This document shows, one piece after another, positions 42,996 to 52,236 of a stretch of 64,000 nt of DNA. Under the pieces are notes generated by a model. That model did not search any database, was not told where the DNA came from, and saw nothing but the letters and a program-made list of their open reading frames with translations. The stretch is from Alphaproteobacteria bacterium (GTDB lineage Bacteria > Pseudomonadota > Alphaproteobacteria > Paracaedibacterales > CAITNM01): assembly GCA_021298215.1 (NCBI GenBank), contig JAJTEE010000005.1:62001-126000 (forward strand), given 5' to 3'. Within the stretch, counting starts at the first letter, position 1. Each line of letters begins with the position of its first letter. The position numbers and the translations under genes are program-made.

Positions 42996-43085
42996 GGATT
43001 ACCATGTCGCGTTGTCCCTAATTACAGGGTGTTGTCCTTTCGCTTCATCATAAGAACGCTGGAAGCAATTGCAGCGATATTTTTA

Positions 43086-44237
43086 CTAGAGATCTTTCTC
43101 GGTCATAATTTCTTCAAGCTGCTCTTGGGTGATCTGTAAAGCTTGGCAAATTACTGAGTCTTGCATACCCATGGACTTCATTTGAGTAATTGCGGCACGT
43201 TTTGCTTTTTTTTCACCAACTTTTTCGCCTTCTTCATGCCCTTCTGTAAACATTTTATCAAGACGCGCGTTGTCTTCTTCAACTCGTTGCTGAAATACAA
43301 GCAAACGATCTTGGCCAATATTACTTGTATGTAGCTCTGTATAGAATTGTTTTAAAGGCTCATTTGCAGAGGCTGTTTTAACAATATCAGGTACTTGTTT
43401 GAACATTTCAATTTTAATTTTACCTGAAGCCATTCGTTCATCTTTCAAAGCATATAGCCAGCGATCCATATCGTCTGCAAGCTGATCAGCGGTTTTATTG
43501 AAGTTAGCTAGCATGACAAGCACAATCTTTGTATCCAGCGCACCCAAATGCCGGTTAGGATAGGCTGTATGCCGCATTTCGTAAGTATTGATAATATCAG
43601 GCTCAGCCACCGCCTCGGTTGTGTAGCGTTGTTTCATAACAGTGGGATTGAATCGTTTGTTACTAAGCACTAGCACACAAACTTCTTCGATTTTTTGCCA
43701 AAATTCTTGAGCTTGTACATCAGTTTGCCCAACTTTACGGCGCTTGCGATCCCCCATAGGTAAATCTGAGATTTTCTCTGCATCAATGCTTGCCAAGAAT
43801 CTGGCGAACTCCACATGAGCTTTATCAGCATAATCTTCGGTATAGTCATTTTGCATTTCAATAAGGAAATAGCGGTCATTTTTTGTTCTACAGATAATGT
43901 CGACTCTAAAGTCTCTTCCAAGATGATCGAGGCTTTGAAATTCTTTATCTAGGTAGCTTAATTCGGCAATTTGCTTATCGCCTTGATAATTAAGAATATG
44001 GTTTAAGAAATCGATCAATATAAAAGAATTAGAAAAGGCTCGTTTAAATCCAAAGTCAGTACAAGGATTAATGATATCAAAGGATTCCCCTGGTTGTGGT
44101 AGAACAAGTCGAACAGATGAAGAGGAATGAGAGGCCGGACGATCTTCCTCCATCGCAAACCCAGAGGAAATAAAACTTACGGCTAAACAGAAGATGAAGA
44201 ATCCCGATAAGAATCTTTGATTTTTTTGAAAGAACAT
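43086..44237 (-). CDS. Rpn/PD-(D/E)XK nuclease family protein with signal peptide
   Basis: 383 residues from the ATG at 44237, which has a GGAGA ribosome site 6-7 bases upstream. FFQKNQRFLSGFFIFCLAVSFISSGFA looks like a signal peptide, which is unusual for the family. INPCTDFGFKRAF, FILIDFLNHIL, DFRVDIICRT with FLIEMQ (D...ExQ active-site residues), LDTKIVLVMLANF and C-terminal GHEEGEKVGEKKAKR are the transposase-like Rpn/PDDEXK pattern. Rpn proteins are endonucleases that promote recombination. It might act inside the cell, with the segment uncleaved, or be exported. Confidence 0.78.
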   Translation of the reverse strand: MFFQKNQRFLSGFFIFCLAVSFISSGFAMEEDRPASHSSSSVRLVLPQPGESFDIINPCTDFGFKRAFSNSFILIDFLNHILNYQGDKQIAELSYLDKEFQSLDHLGRDFRVDIICRTKNDRYFLIEMQNDYTEDYADKAHVEFARFLASIDAEKISDLPMGDRKRRKVGQTDVQAQEFWQKIEEVCVLVLSNKRFNPTVMKQRYTTEAVAEPDIINTYEMRHTAYPNRHLGALDTKIVLVMLANFNKTADQLADDMDRWLYALKDERMASGKIKIEMFKQVPDIVKTASANEPLKQFYTELHTSNIGQDRLLVFQQRVEEDNARLDKMFTEGHEEGEKVGEKKAKRAAITQMKSMGMQDSVICQALQITQEQLEEIMTEKDL

Positions 44238-44362
44238 GGGGCTCTCCAGGGTAATCATTTCTGCTTTCCTCCTACAGTATTTCTGCTATTTTTTCAAGAA
44301 AAAAGAATAAAATTGCTTTGGAAAGGAAGAATAAATTAATGAGGAGCTATTAATCAGGCTAT

Positions 44363-45292
44363 CTAACTCTTCTGATAAACTTCTGCGACATTTTTCAGCA
44401 TGGAGAGCGTTTCCTCGTACGAACGCTGAAAGCAGTTTCGACCAATGATTGAGCCAAAACCACCAGCATTCGCAATGGCTTTTGCATCGTTCACGACATC
44501 TTTGGTATCTTTCTTTTCAAGGCCAGAAAATATCACGATTCTTTTGCCATTAAAACACCCGCGTACAACAACCTTTATACGGTCTTCCAAAGTTTTAATT
44601 GGAATTTTATTCTCTTCAAAGGCCTTCTTATTTTCTGAATTCTCTAGGTGTTCGGTTGGCAATTTAACCTTAATAATATGCGCTCCTAAAAGCGCTGCCA
44701 TGTGAGCACCATAGCTTATGATATCAACCGCGCGCTCACCATCTTTTGAAAGATTGCCTCTGGGGTATGACCACACGACTACGCCAAGGCCGACGGCTTT
44801 TGCTTCGGCAGCGAGTTCGCGTAATTCTTCAAACTGATCAAGACTTGCGTCTGAACCTGGATAAATTGTAAAGCCAATGGCGCTGCAGCCAAGGCGTAGC
44901 GCGTCCTCAATGGTTGCGGTAATTGCTTGGTCAGGCGCTAAATCCTTATTCATTAAGCTATTGGAGCTATTCATTTTTAAAATGAGTGGCACTTGCCCGC
45001 AATAGGTGGCAGCACCAGCTTCGAGCCATCCTAGTGGTGCTGCGTACGCAGACATTCCGGCATTGATCGCCAATTTATATAAATAATGAGGATCGTACGC
45101 TGCAGGGTTGCTTGCGTAAGAGCGATCTGGCCCATGCTCAAACCCTTGATCAACTGCTAGGACCAATAATTTACCTGTGCCCCCTACTCGGCCATTCATT
45201 AACATTCTTGCCAGATTTGCTTTTGAACCTGGATTGTCTGTTTCGTAGAAGTTGAGAATTTTTTGAACTTTTCGAGAAACGCGCATGGACAT
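44363..45292 (-). CDS. Class I fructose-bisphosphate aldolase (DhnA/FbaB type)
   Basis: 309 residues. Splits fructose 1,6-bisphosphate into two triose phosphates via a Schiff base, with no metal. VLAVDQGFEHGPDRSY is the DhnA-type start. IGFTIYPGSD, VVWSYPRGNL, AHIIKVKLPTEHL (Schiff-base Lys) and IIGRNCFQRSYEETLSML match. No signal peptide. Related archaeal-type enzymes are scattered in bacteria. Monocistronic, with an unremarkable upstream gap. Confidence 0.93.
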   Translation of the reverse strand: MSMRVSRKVQKILNFYETDNPGSKANLARMLMNGRVGGTGKLLVLAVDQGFEHGPDRSYASNPAAYDPHYLYKLAINAGMSAYAAPLGWLEAGAATYCGQVPLILKMNSSNSLMNKDLAPDQAITATIEDALRLGCSAIGFTIYPGSDASLDQFEELRELAAEAKAVGLGVVVWSYPRGNLSKDGERAVDIISYGAHMAALLGAHIIKVKLPTEHLENSENKKAFEENKIPIKTLEDRIKVVVRGCFNGKRIVIFSGLEKKDTKDVVNDAKAIANAGGFGSIIGRNCFQRSYEETLSMLKNVAEVYQKS

Positions 45293-45386
45293 AAGTATTA
45301 TAAATAATACTTAAATACTACACGAAAAAAGTACTGGTAGAAAGCCTGAAGCCTCTAAAGCAAATATAAAAATCTATCTAATATTA

Positions 45387-47084
45387 CTATTTCAAATGCG
45401 GACAAAGATCTTTTAGCATTTTTCTATCTTGCTTTGAGTACCCAGTTTTACCCAACTGAAGGTACTGCAACGTTTTATATATACCGCTTTCAATGATAAT
45501 TTTCTTCAATAGCTTCGCGTTTGTTAAAGCATGATTTCCTTTCAACCGCAGAATTTGTATACCTTTAGCCATATAATCGGATAGATTATCTGCGATAACT
45601 TTTAAGTCATTATTCGTTAAACTTCTGTCTGCAGCTTTAAATTCACGTCTTGCACTTATGATTGCAGCGTCTCTTGGAGATTTTGCATCCTCATATTCTC
45701 GGTCATCAACAAAAGAAGTAATCGCCCAATCAAGAACTTTGTTATGGCATTTATAATCATAGCCTTTAGCACCAGGTAGAACATGATTATTCACAAAATG
45801 TCGCGCATGATATAGGGAAGGTTTCCATTTATTTTCAAAGCCGCGCAATCTTTCAATAATATTTGAGTGACGAAAAACAGAGGCTGATAAATCTAGACCA
45901 TAATCGCCTATATTCATTGCACTAAGTGGTGCGTAACGCGTATTATTTCGTCCTCCATCTACATCATTGTTATGTGCTCTTACGTATTCTAACCCTTGGT
46001 ATTGCGTGTATCTCTCATGTTTATATGAATCGGCTAATTGCGGATTTATATCTTTTAATATTTCTATTAATGTTTTCTTTTCTCCTAAACCTTGATAAAT
46101 CTTATCTACCCTTCTGTAAATTGTGCTTATGTATTCTTCTGTAATGGGTACGCCGAGAATACTGCTAGATGCGCGGGCGTATCCTTGTAACCTTGTTAAA
46201 TATTGATGTTCAAGACGAACTTGTTCTGCCCATCTTTCCAACGCTAATCCTGTTATGCATCTTCTGCCTGAATAATAAAGATCTTTTGGAGATTTTTTTC
46301 GCATTTCAGGAAAGCTGAAAAACACCGTATGACCTCTTCCTGAAGAATTTACATATTCAAAAAAAGTACGTTCATTATCAACACTGATAATATGGTGATC
46401 TTCATTGCCTGTTGGATGCACAATACAATTTTCTTGCCGACAATCTTCTGGATCAACCAGCATTGACCAAATAATTTGTGCTGCTATTTGTACTGGATCA
46501 TATTGATATTGGTTTAAATTTCTTCCTGACCTAATTACGTCTGCTAGCTTGTTTCCTTCTATAAATTTAGAGATAGAGAATACTTTTCCATTCATTACAA
46601 GGGTTTCTGTATCTGTTTTTGTAGTCTGAAATGGAGTTCTTTCCCAATTACCTACCATTTCTGCAAAAATTGTTTGATAGAGTAAATTGCTTGCTTTATC
46701 AAGGCCAGGTGCTTCTGGATTTAGCTTGAAACAGAGTTTGTTCTTATAAATACCTACCGCTCGGGTACCACTATTAGGTCGATGAATTTTGACACCTGAT
46801 ATGCTACGTGTTTCTCCTTTTTGAAATAATGCGGGAACAAACTCTTCTCTATTCATCAATATATGCCTTGGATCATATACTTGCTGAGTTATTACACCAC
46901 CTCTTCCATCACTAAAATGGATGGTGACTAAATTTTCTGAATGATGCCGCAAAGGAGGTTTGTATAATGTGTAATCACCATCTAATCGTCGTTTGATGCC
47001 TGTAAAAAACTCATCAACTTGAATTATCCCTTCGCTTGAGAAAATTTGCCAAAAATAGCAAAAGAATAAAAAGACAATGCGCAT
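45387..47084 (-). CDS. Exported kinase-like protein (intact paralogue of the broken gene at 36388)
   Basis: 565 residues with a signal peptide (about 1-17). Residues 107-242 share with the broken paralogue LCFKLNPEAPGLDKA (K120, E124), VFSISKFIEG (168-177), SMLVDPEDCRQEN (207-219) and IISVDNERTF (232-241). The pattern K..E, hinge, D-P-E-D-x-R-x-x-N and D-N-E resembles the catalytic loop and DFG-like residues of PI3/4-kinase- and HipA-type folds. This is an inference by eye. The C-terminus has a LRR-like segment (GIQILRLKGNHALTNAKLL, TLQYLQLGKTGYS, 505-555). It could phosphorylate a host lipid or protein, but nothing proves activity. Confidence 0.72.
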   Translation of the reverse strand: MRIVFLFFCYFWQIFSSEGIIQVDEFFTGIKRRLDGDYTLYKPPLRHHSENLVTIHFSDGRGGVITQQVYDPRHILMNREEFVPALFQKGETRSISGVKIHRPNSGTRAVGIYKNKLCFKLNPEAPGLDKASNLLYQTIFAEMVGNWERTPFQTTKTDTETLVMNGKVFSISKFIEGNKLADVIRSGRNLNQYQYDPVQIAAQIIWSMLVDPEDCRQENCIVHPTGNEDHHIISVDNERTFFEYVNSSGRGHTVFFSFPEMRKKSPKDLYYSGRRCITGLALERWAEQVRLEHQYLTRLQGYARASSSILGVPITEEYISTIYRRVDKIYQGLGEKKTLIEILKDINPQLADSYKHERYTQYQGLEYVRAHNNDVDGGRNNTRYAPLSAMNIGDYGLDLSASVFRHSNIIERLRGFENKWKPSLYHARHFVNNHVLPGAKGYDYKCHNKVLDWAITSFVDDREYEDAKSPRDAAIISARREFKAADRSLTNNDLKVIADNLSDYMAKGIQILRLKGNHALTNAKLLKKIIIESGIYKTLQYLQLGKTGYSKQDRKMLKDLCPHLK

Positions 47085-47188
47085 GAGTTTCTCCTTTTGA
47101 AGAATATCTCCATACGAGCATGGTAACCCTAAAATAAAGTTTAGTAACCTGTATGATTATGCAATTGAGATGAGAATGCATCCAGCAA

Positions 47189-47686
47189 TCAGCTAATTTT
47201 GTTTTGAATTATTTGCAGTATTTCTGCCTGCCATTGGGAAGAATCTTGATTGCGTATTTTTTTAAGAAAATCAACTCGCTCTTTGGGTAAAACATTGATG
47301 AGTTGTTGGGCGTGTTCTGTGGTTAAATTATTGAGTGTTGTAAGATGTGCCACGGGCAATTTCATTACGGCACGAATTACATAACACTTTTCATAGATAT
47401 TCATTTTTTGGAAGAAACGCTGCACGATGGCGATAAATTCTTCGGTTAAATATTCTTGAGCGGCAGGAGCCAGTGCAAGTTGTACGCGTTGCTTGCTAGA
47501 AGGGAACAGGCCTGAGCATAGCCTATTTTCTACTTCCTGATGTGTCATGAAAGATAGAGTGGATTTTTCTTGCTCACTATCAAATTCATCACTTGCCCAG
47601 AACGGATTCTGCGTTAAGGCGACGACCAGCATCAAAAATATGCCCCATTGTTTTTTCATGAACGTGCTTGAAATACCTTTCTTCAT
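47189..47686 (-). CDS. Exported short member of the repeat family
   Basis: 165 residues, or 156 if the ATG at 47659 is used. FMKKQWGIFLMLVVALTQNPFWASD resembles the signal peptide of the genes at 918 and 2339 (MKKSWRIYFILVVGLL...). The mature part has one recognisable unit (EEFIAIVQRFFQKMNIYEKCYVIRAVMKLPVAHL) and a terminal SSQWQAEILQI segment like PNQYQAEI in the 26993 protein. It is therefore a reduced member of the same family, with only about two units. Function unknown. Confidence 0.65.
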   Translation of the reverse strand: MKKGISSTFMKKQWGIFLMLVVALTQNPFWASDEFDSEQEKSTLSFMTHQEVENRLCSGLFPSSKQRVQLALAPAAQEYLTEEFIAIVQRFFQKMNIYEKCYVIRAVMKLPVAHLTTLNNLTTEHAQQLINVLPKERVDFLKKIRNQDSSQWQAEILQIIQNKIS

Positions 47687-47897
47687 ACATTATTGCAGGT
47701 TTTGTTTAATATTACATTAAACCTTTTTTCTAGCCTTTACTGAGGCTTTGCGTATTGTTGCATCTTCAACTTTTGTTGAAAAAGTAGTTAATATGAGTCC
47801 TCATCGTAGGGCATAAAATTTTATAGATTATTAATACTTTTACTCATAAATTATGCTATAGTAAAAAAACAATATATGATTATTTTTTATTATAAAT

Positions 47898-48905
47898 ATG
47901 ACGATTTTCCTAATTTTATCACTTTTTATTGCAGAACATAGTGTTTTTTCGGCGTTCCATGATGATAGTTGTGAAGAGGAAGAATCTGTTCATTCTCCTA
48001 CTGTGCAAGATTTCAATGGAACTGCAAGAAGCGATACCATCCCAGAAGATCCTGAAAGTCAAGCTTACCAATTAAAGCATCTTTTGTACCCAGCTTATGA
48101 CTTTCCAGAAATAGAGGGAAATTTATTGAAGCAAAAAGTTAATCATGTTACTCAGGAAAATTCAAAAGCGATCCAAACTGCATTGCAGATGACAACTAAA
48201 TGTAAACGAGTGTTTCCCTTTGCCTGTGATCAACGAATTTTTGCATGGTACCTTACACCAAGTAATTCGGAAATATCTATTAAGTCTTTTATTCCTGCCT
48301 TTAGAGAAACACCAGATGAGCAGCTTGTCGAAATTAATGAGGCGTTACGTACCCTGCCTTTATTTTTTTCAAGAAGTGCATTTAATTAGGTGATTGATGG
48401 GTACCTAGAAGGTGATACACTATTTCCTCAAAAATGGCTAAATGTGGCAGCGACTTGCCGTGCTGTGAACGACGAGGTTTTGCAACTTGTGGATGCGGAT
48501 GAGGGCTTTGAGGTGGGATATCATCTGATGCATTTCATGCAGTATCGTTCAAAAGATTTAATTAGGTACTATGTTGAAGCGCTTGCTGAAAATGTTCGGA
48601 AAATTGAGGATCGTTATTATCCCTTATATTGCTTGAGTCGCCGTTTGAAAGAGCACGATGAATTGCAATATACACTTTTACGAGCACTCAAAGAAAAACA
48701 TGACAGAGATTTTGAAGGGTTATTTGCAGAAGCGACGGAGCTTATCGATACGATCAAAAGAAAGCGATACGATGGCGCAATGGCTTCTTTATTTATTAAT
48801 CAGTTTGTTGAGGAATCCTCAGGAGCTTTGTTTGTCAGTGAGTTTGTGGAAGAACCTACTGGAGATCCCCAAAAGAAGTTAATTGAGCTAGCGCCCGATT
48901 TATAG
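47898..48905 (+). pseudogene. Exported protein interrupted by an in-frame amber codon
   Basis: One reading frame from the ATG at 47898 to 48905 is interrupted only by a TAG at 48387-48389. The first 163 codons carry a signal peptide (MTIFLILSLFIAEHSVFSAF) and an acidic, Ser-rich start. After the TAG the same frame continues with VIDGYLEGDTLFPQKWLNVAATCRAVN for another 171 codons, with helical KRRL, EKHDRD and EEP-rich parts. The join region (LPLFF...YL...L...CR) is vaguely F-box-like, which is speculation. The product is either a recent nonsense mutant or is read through. Confidence 0.7.
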
Positions 48906-48985
48906 AAACTATTCCTTCTAAGCGGTTGAGTAAAATACATTACCGTATTAAGGTAAGATGGAGGGTTAGGTTAGGAGGTTGAATT

Positions 48986-49807
48986 ATGAAACGGATTTTT
49001 GCTCTCTTAATCTCTAGCTTTAATGCTTTTGCATTTCCTATCCCTGAAACACATAAGAAAATCTATGGAGATGCTTTAGCCTATGCGACCCATATGCATG
49101 CGGGACAAAAGCGAAAAGTAACAAAAGAACCGTACATCGTTCACCCCATTGAGGTATCAAATATCGTTGTTTTATATGGCTTGCCAGAAGATAGCGATGT
49201 TGTCGTTGCAGGACTTTTGCATGATGTTCCAGAAGATACAAAAGATAAGCCACCATATATGGAAAGTTCAATGAAGACACCTAAAAAGTTTATGATTTCC
49301 AGGCGATTTCAAGAAATTTATCAGATGTTTGGCCGCAATGTGGCAGAGCTTATTTACAAGGTTACACACACTTCCATGCTAAAGGATGGAGAAAAGCAAG
49401 GAGATTGGCTTGATGATAACCTTGATTATGCAAAACAGTTAAATACATGTTCTGAACAGGTTATTTTACTTTCAGCGGCCGATAAGCTTAGCAATTTACG
49501 CTGCATGATTATGGAATTAGCGCAAAAGATTATCGAAAATCCTGATAATTTGATTCAAGCAAAAGCTGAGTATTGGGCAAATTTTGGACGCAAAAAATAT
49601 CCCGACTATGTGGTGTTGGGTAAATTTATCAATCTTTTCGGCTTATACAAATTGCATCTTCAAGCGAAATATCCGGATTTGATTAAAGATCTTCATCAAG
49701 CAATGCTCAGCATTTGGAGTTTGCACCATACGACTTCTGTAGAAGAAGCGAGAAGAATTTTGGAAGAAAATGCAGCTTTTCAGGAACAGTATCAGCACGC
49801 AGAGTAA
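48986..49807 (+). CDS. Exported HD-domain (SpoT-like (p)ppGpp hydrolase-type) protein
   Basis: 273 residues. The ATG has an AGGAGG ribosome site 6-7 bases upstream, so the start is firm. MKRIFALLISSFNAFA then looks like a signal peptide. The HD domain has YATHMHAGQKRKVTKEPYIVHPIEV (H53), GLLHDVPEDT (H79, D80) and LLSAADKLSNL (D166), the metal-binding set of SpoT/Mesh1-type (p)ppGpp hydrolases. No synthetase or TGS domain is present. In the cytoplasm it would lower alarmone; an exported one is a puzzle. Its 3' end is partly copied downstream (50815-50834). Confidence 0.82.
   Translation: MKRIFALLISSFNAFAFPIPETHKKIYGDALAYATHMHAGQKRKVTKEPYIVHPIEVSNIVVLYGLPEDSDVVVAGLLHDVPEDTKDKPPYMESSMKTPKKFMISRRFQEIYQMFGRNVAELIYKVTHTSMLKDGEKQGDWLDDNLDYAKQLNTCSEQVILLSAADKLSNLRCMIMELAQKIIENPDNLIQAKAEYWANFGRKKYPDYVVLGKFINLFGLYKLHLQAKYPDLIKDLHQAMLSIWSLHHTTSVEEARRILEENAAFQEQYQHAE
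49787..49806 (+). repeat. Direct repeat copy 1 (HD gene 3' end)
   Basis: Twenty bases at the end of the HD gene, encoding QYQHAE and the stop, recur exactly at 50815-50834 just after the next gene. Confidence 0.85.
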
Positions 49808-49903
49808 ATAGCTTAGAGGTTACTAAAGTAATCCGTGTCTTGCCTTGAAGATATATACTAAACTCTATAATATGCAAATAACAATTCAAATATAAGAAAT
49901 AAA

Positions 49904-50812
49904 ATGAATGCATTGAGCACATTATTAATCCTAAGTTACATGGCGATGGCTTCTATTATGGCTGCAGATATGGTGGTTGAAGATTCGAGCGGGAGTGAGG
50001 ACGAAAGAAAACATAAGAGGCAGAGGAAACCTACTAATGACACCCTTGCAGATCTTGAGAAATTATATAAGAGGCCTATTAAGGATGACACCCTTGCAGA
50101 TCTTGGGAAATCAAAACAAAATTCTACTGCATTTTTGAAAGCGATAGAAAGTGGTGATACATCAAAGGCACGGGACCTAATTGACTCAGCATCTGATTTT
50201 TACTTAAGCGTGGAAGACATTCTTGGTAAGGTATATCCTTTGCTGAGAGTAAATGGTGTTCTTTGTCAAAATGCAGAAATATGGAATTTATTGAGGGATG
50301 CCGTTTGCAAGAGTGCGGAAAAATATCCCTTCTCTAGAAAAAAAGAAAGAATGCCTGACAAGGTGAAGCTTGGTGTACGTATAGATTCTTACACCAGCGC
50401 GTTCAATGATCTTTTCACCGGTTCTGGCTTATCAGAGGAAGATATAAAGACACGAGTAAATCAACTAGCTGATCCAGAAGTGCGCGTGATTTTTAATGTT
50501 GCAGTATTAGGGGGAACGCATAATGATGTTAAAATAATTGCGGAGGCTGTATGTCATCAACCAGAAGATCGAAGATTACCGCAAACGCTCCTCGATGCTT
50601 TTTTTTCAAAGATGATGAAAGAAAGTAATATAGAAATGCTTCGCATTATCGTTGACTCGCCAACTGTTGCTAACTTGAGCGATGATGCCATTTATAAGTC
50701 AGTTGATTTTGCAATTTACCAGACATCTTGGATAGATGACTCTACTACTCAAAAACAGAAGTGGGATATACTTAGAGATGCAGCTTGTCGAAAAAGCGCT
50801 CCCAGAAAATGA
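49904..50812 (+). CDS. Exported protein with acidic and basic N-terminal region, unknown function
   Basis: Unrecognised 302-residue protein. MNALSTLLILSYMAMASIMA is a signal peptide. Residues about 25-70 are charged (SSGSEDERKHKRQRK) with a short direct repeat (NDTLADLEK, KDDTLADLGK). The rest is helical: LKAIESGDTSKARDLIDSASD looks like an ankyrin- or TPR-like helix pair, and EAVCHQPEDRRLPQTLLDAFF is a unit also found in the decayed copy downstream. KHKRQRK could act as a nuclear localisation signal, as a guess. Confidence 0.68.
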   Translation: MNALSTLLILSYMAMASIMAADMVVEDSSGSEDERKHKRQRKPTNDTLADLEKLYKRPIKDDTLADLGKSKQNSTAFLKAIESGDTSKARDLIDSASDFYLSVEDILGKVYPLLRVNGVLCQNAEIWNLLRDAVCKSAEKYPFSRKKERMPDKVKLGVRIDSYTSAFNDLFTGSGLSEEDIKTRVNQLADPEVRVIFNVAVLGGTHNDVKIIAEAVCHQPEDRRLPQTLLDAFFSKMMKESNIEMLRIIVDSPTVANLSDDAIYKSVDFAIYQTSWIDDSTTQKQKWDILRDAACRKSAPRK

Positions 50813-50814
50813 AC

Positions 50815-50834
50815 CAGTATCAGCACGCAGAGTA
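50815..50834 (+). repeat. Direct repeat copy 2 (downstream of 49904 gene)
   Basis: Exact 20-base copy of 49787-49806. It lies right after the stop of the 302-residue gene, as if that gene had been duplicated or inserted next to the HD gene. Confidence 0.85.
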
Positions 50835-50920
50835 GATTATTTCAGCATTGCTAAAATGAATATTTTCTTTGAAAAAAATATGTTTGTTACTATATATATC
50901 AACCAATCGCGGAAAATAAG

Positions 50921-51359
50921 ATAAAATCCTTAAACAAATTAGTACTTCTAGGCTGTTTGGCAATTGGCCCGGTGACAGCAGGTGACGTAGAGGCAGATCT
51001 GCAAGCCCTTCGAGATGAAGCATTTCGAAATCCAGCATGCGTAACTCTGCTTAATAACGTCGGAATGCTGTCATTAGAAGAAATGGAGAGTTTACTAAAT
51101 CAAGTAGACGTTTTGATAATGCCCAATATTTTAAATTTTGCGGCAAGAGAACATTTCCCCCCTCTTAGTGCAGGCAATATGTAATCAACCAGAAGATCGC
51201 AGACCTCCTCAAAATATAATGGAACAAAAACTCGTAGATATTTTTGAACCTATGCGCTTAGATCTAGTAGACATAATATTAAATTCACCAGCGGGTAACA
51301 ACATATGTCAACCTACACGTGATGCGATGGCACGTAAGCTGCCTCATTTTTTTATCTGA
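50921..51359 (+). pseudogene. Decayed duplicate of the 49904 gene
   Basis: The frame from 50921 encodes KSLNKLVLLGCLAIGPVTAG, a signal peptide whose expected ATG reads ATA. It runs to a stop at 51182-51184. A second frame overlapping from about 51138 encodes LLVQAICNQPEDRRPPQNIM, matching IIAEAVCHQPEDRRLPQTLL of the 49904 gene, so one frameshift near 51140-51170 divides it. LSLEEMESLLNQV also matches LSEEDIKTRVNQL. Missing start and frameshift make it a pseudogene. Confidence 0.7.
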
Positions 51360-51507
51360 GCAAGGTAGAGCTCTTGGTATAATTAGAAGGGTAGTTTAAC
51401 AAAGAGCCTTATCAAGGAATCAACAGTCACCTGACGAATAAAAATAAAATCTAGTATTTAATTTATAGGAAACAGTATAGTATTAAGGCACACACAGCAG
51501 GATTTTT

Positions 51508-52233
51508 ATGTCGTTTCCTCTTATTGCTATTCCTCTTGATTACCTTGATAAAGACGTTGAGCCTAAGGCCACATGGTATTCGCAGTACCCATGGTATGCA
51601 GTGCGTCATCGCTATCATGATTCATTGGCTGAGTTGGGTGCTATTGCGTGTTTTATTGGATATGAACATAGTCTTATTCCAGAATACGTAAAAAAATTTG
51701 ATGGGTTGATTATTGCAGGTGGCCATTTTGATCATGATCCTGAACTGTATGGTCAGCATGACATTCACTCGACAATCAAGCGTAAAAGCAATCGCTGTCG
51801 TTTTGAAAAGGAATTACTAGAGGCCTTTCTGCCAACCAAAAAGCCTGTACTTGGCATTTGTGGTGGACATCAGCTTATCAATATTTTGTATGGGGGAACA
51901 CTGTATCAAGATGTTCCGAGCCAGCACAAAAGCGATATTAAGCATACGCAAACCGTACCTCCTACTGAAGCAGCGCATTCGGTTGAAATTATTTTAGGCA
52001 CCAAGCTTCATGGATGGTACCAACAAGATACCGCGGGTGTGAATTCGTCCCATCATCAGGCTATTGATCAGCTCGGAAAAGGGCTTGTGGCGAATGCAGT
52101 AAGTGAAGACGATTTAATCGAAGGCATTGAGGATCCGAATCATCCGTTTTGCGTAGGTGTGCAGTGGCATCCTGAGTATTTATTGGGACCGCTTGATCGT
52201 CTTTTATTGCAACAATTTGTGGCGGCGTGCTAA
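51508..52233 (+). CDS. Gamma-glutamyl-gamma-aminobutyrate hydrolase family glutamine amidotransferase
   Basis: 241 residues of the PuuD-like class I GATase family. IAIPLDYLDKD at the start, LIIAGGHFDHDPELYG, the nucleophile elbow PVLGICGGHQLINILYGG (Cys at about 114), NSSHHQAI, and GVQWHPEYLL with the His/Glu of the triad are all present. Members hydrolyse gamma-glutamyl amides, as in putrescine degradation, though alphaproteobacterial ones often have other substrates. No puu genes adjoin. It is followed 3 bases later by the pseudouridine synthase gene, so the two form a likely operon. Confidence 0.9.
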   Translation: MSFPLIAIPLDYLDKDVEPKATWYSQYPWYAVRHRYHDSLAELGAIACFIGYEHSLIPEYVKKFDGLIIAGGHFDHDPELYGQHDIHSTIKRKSNRCRFEKELLEAFLPTKKPVLGICGGHQLINILYGGTLYQDVPSQHKSDIKHTQTVPPTEAAHSVEIILGTKLHGWYQQDTAGVNSSHHQAIDQLGKGLVANAVSEDDLIEGIEDPNHPFCVGVQWHPEYLLGPLDRLLLQQFVAAC

Positions 52234-52236
52234 GGC

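Noticed and set aside
49707..51038. Minus-strand frames opposite the HD gene and the 49904 gene
   Set aside because: They overlap well-supported plus-strand genes and have no ribosome sites or homology.
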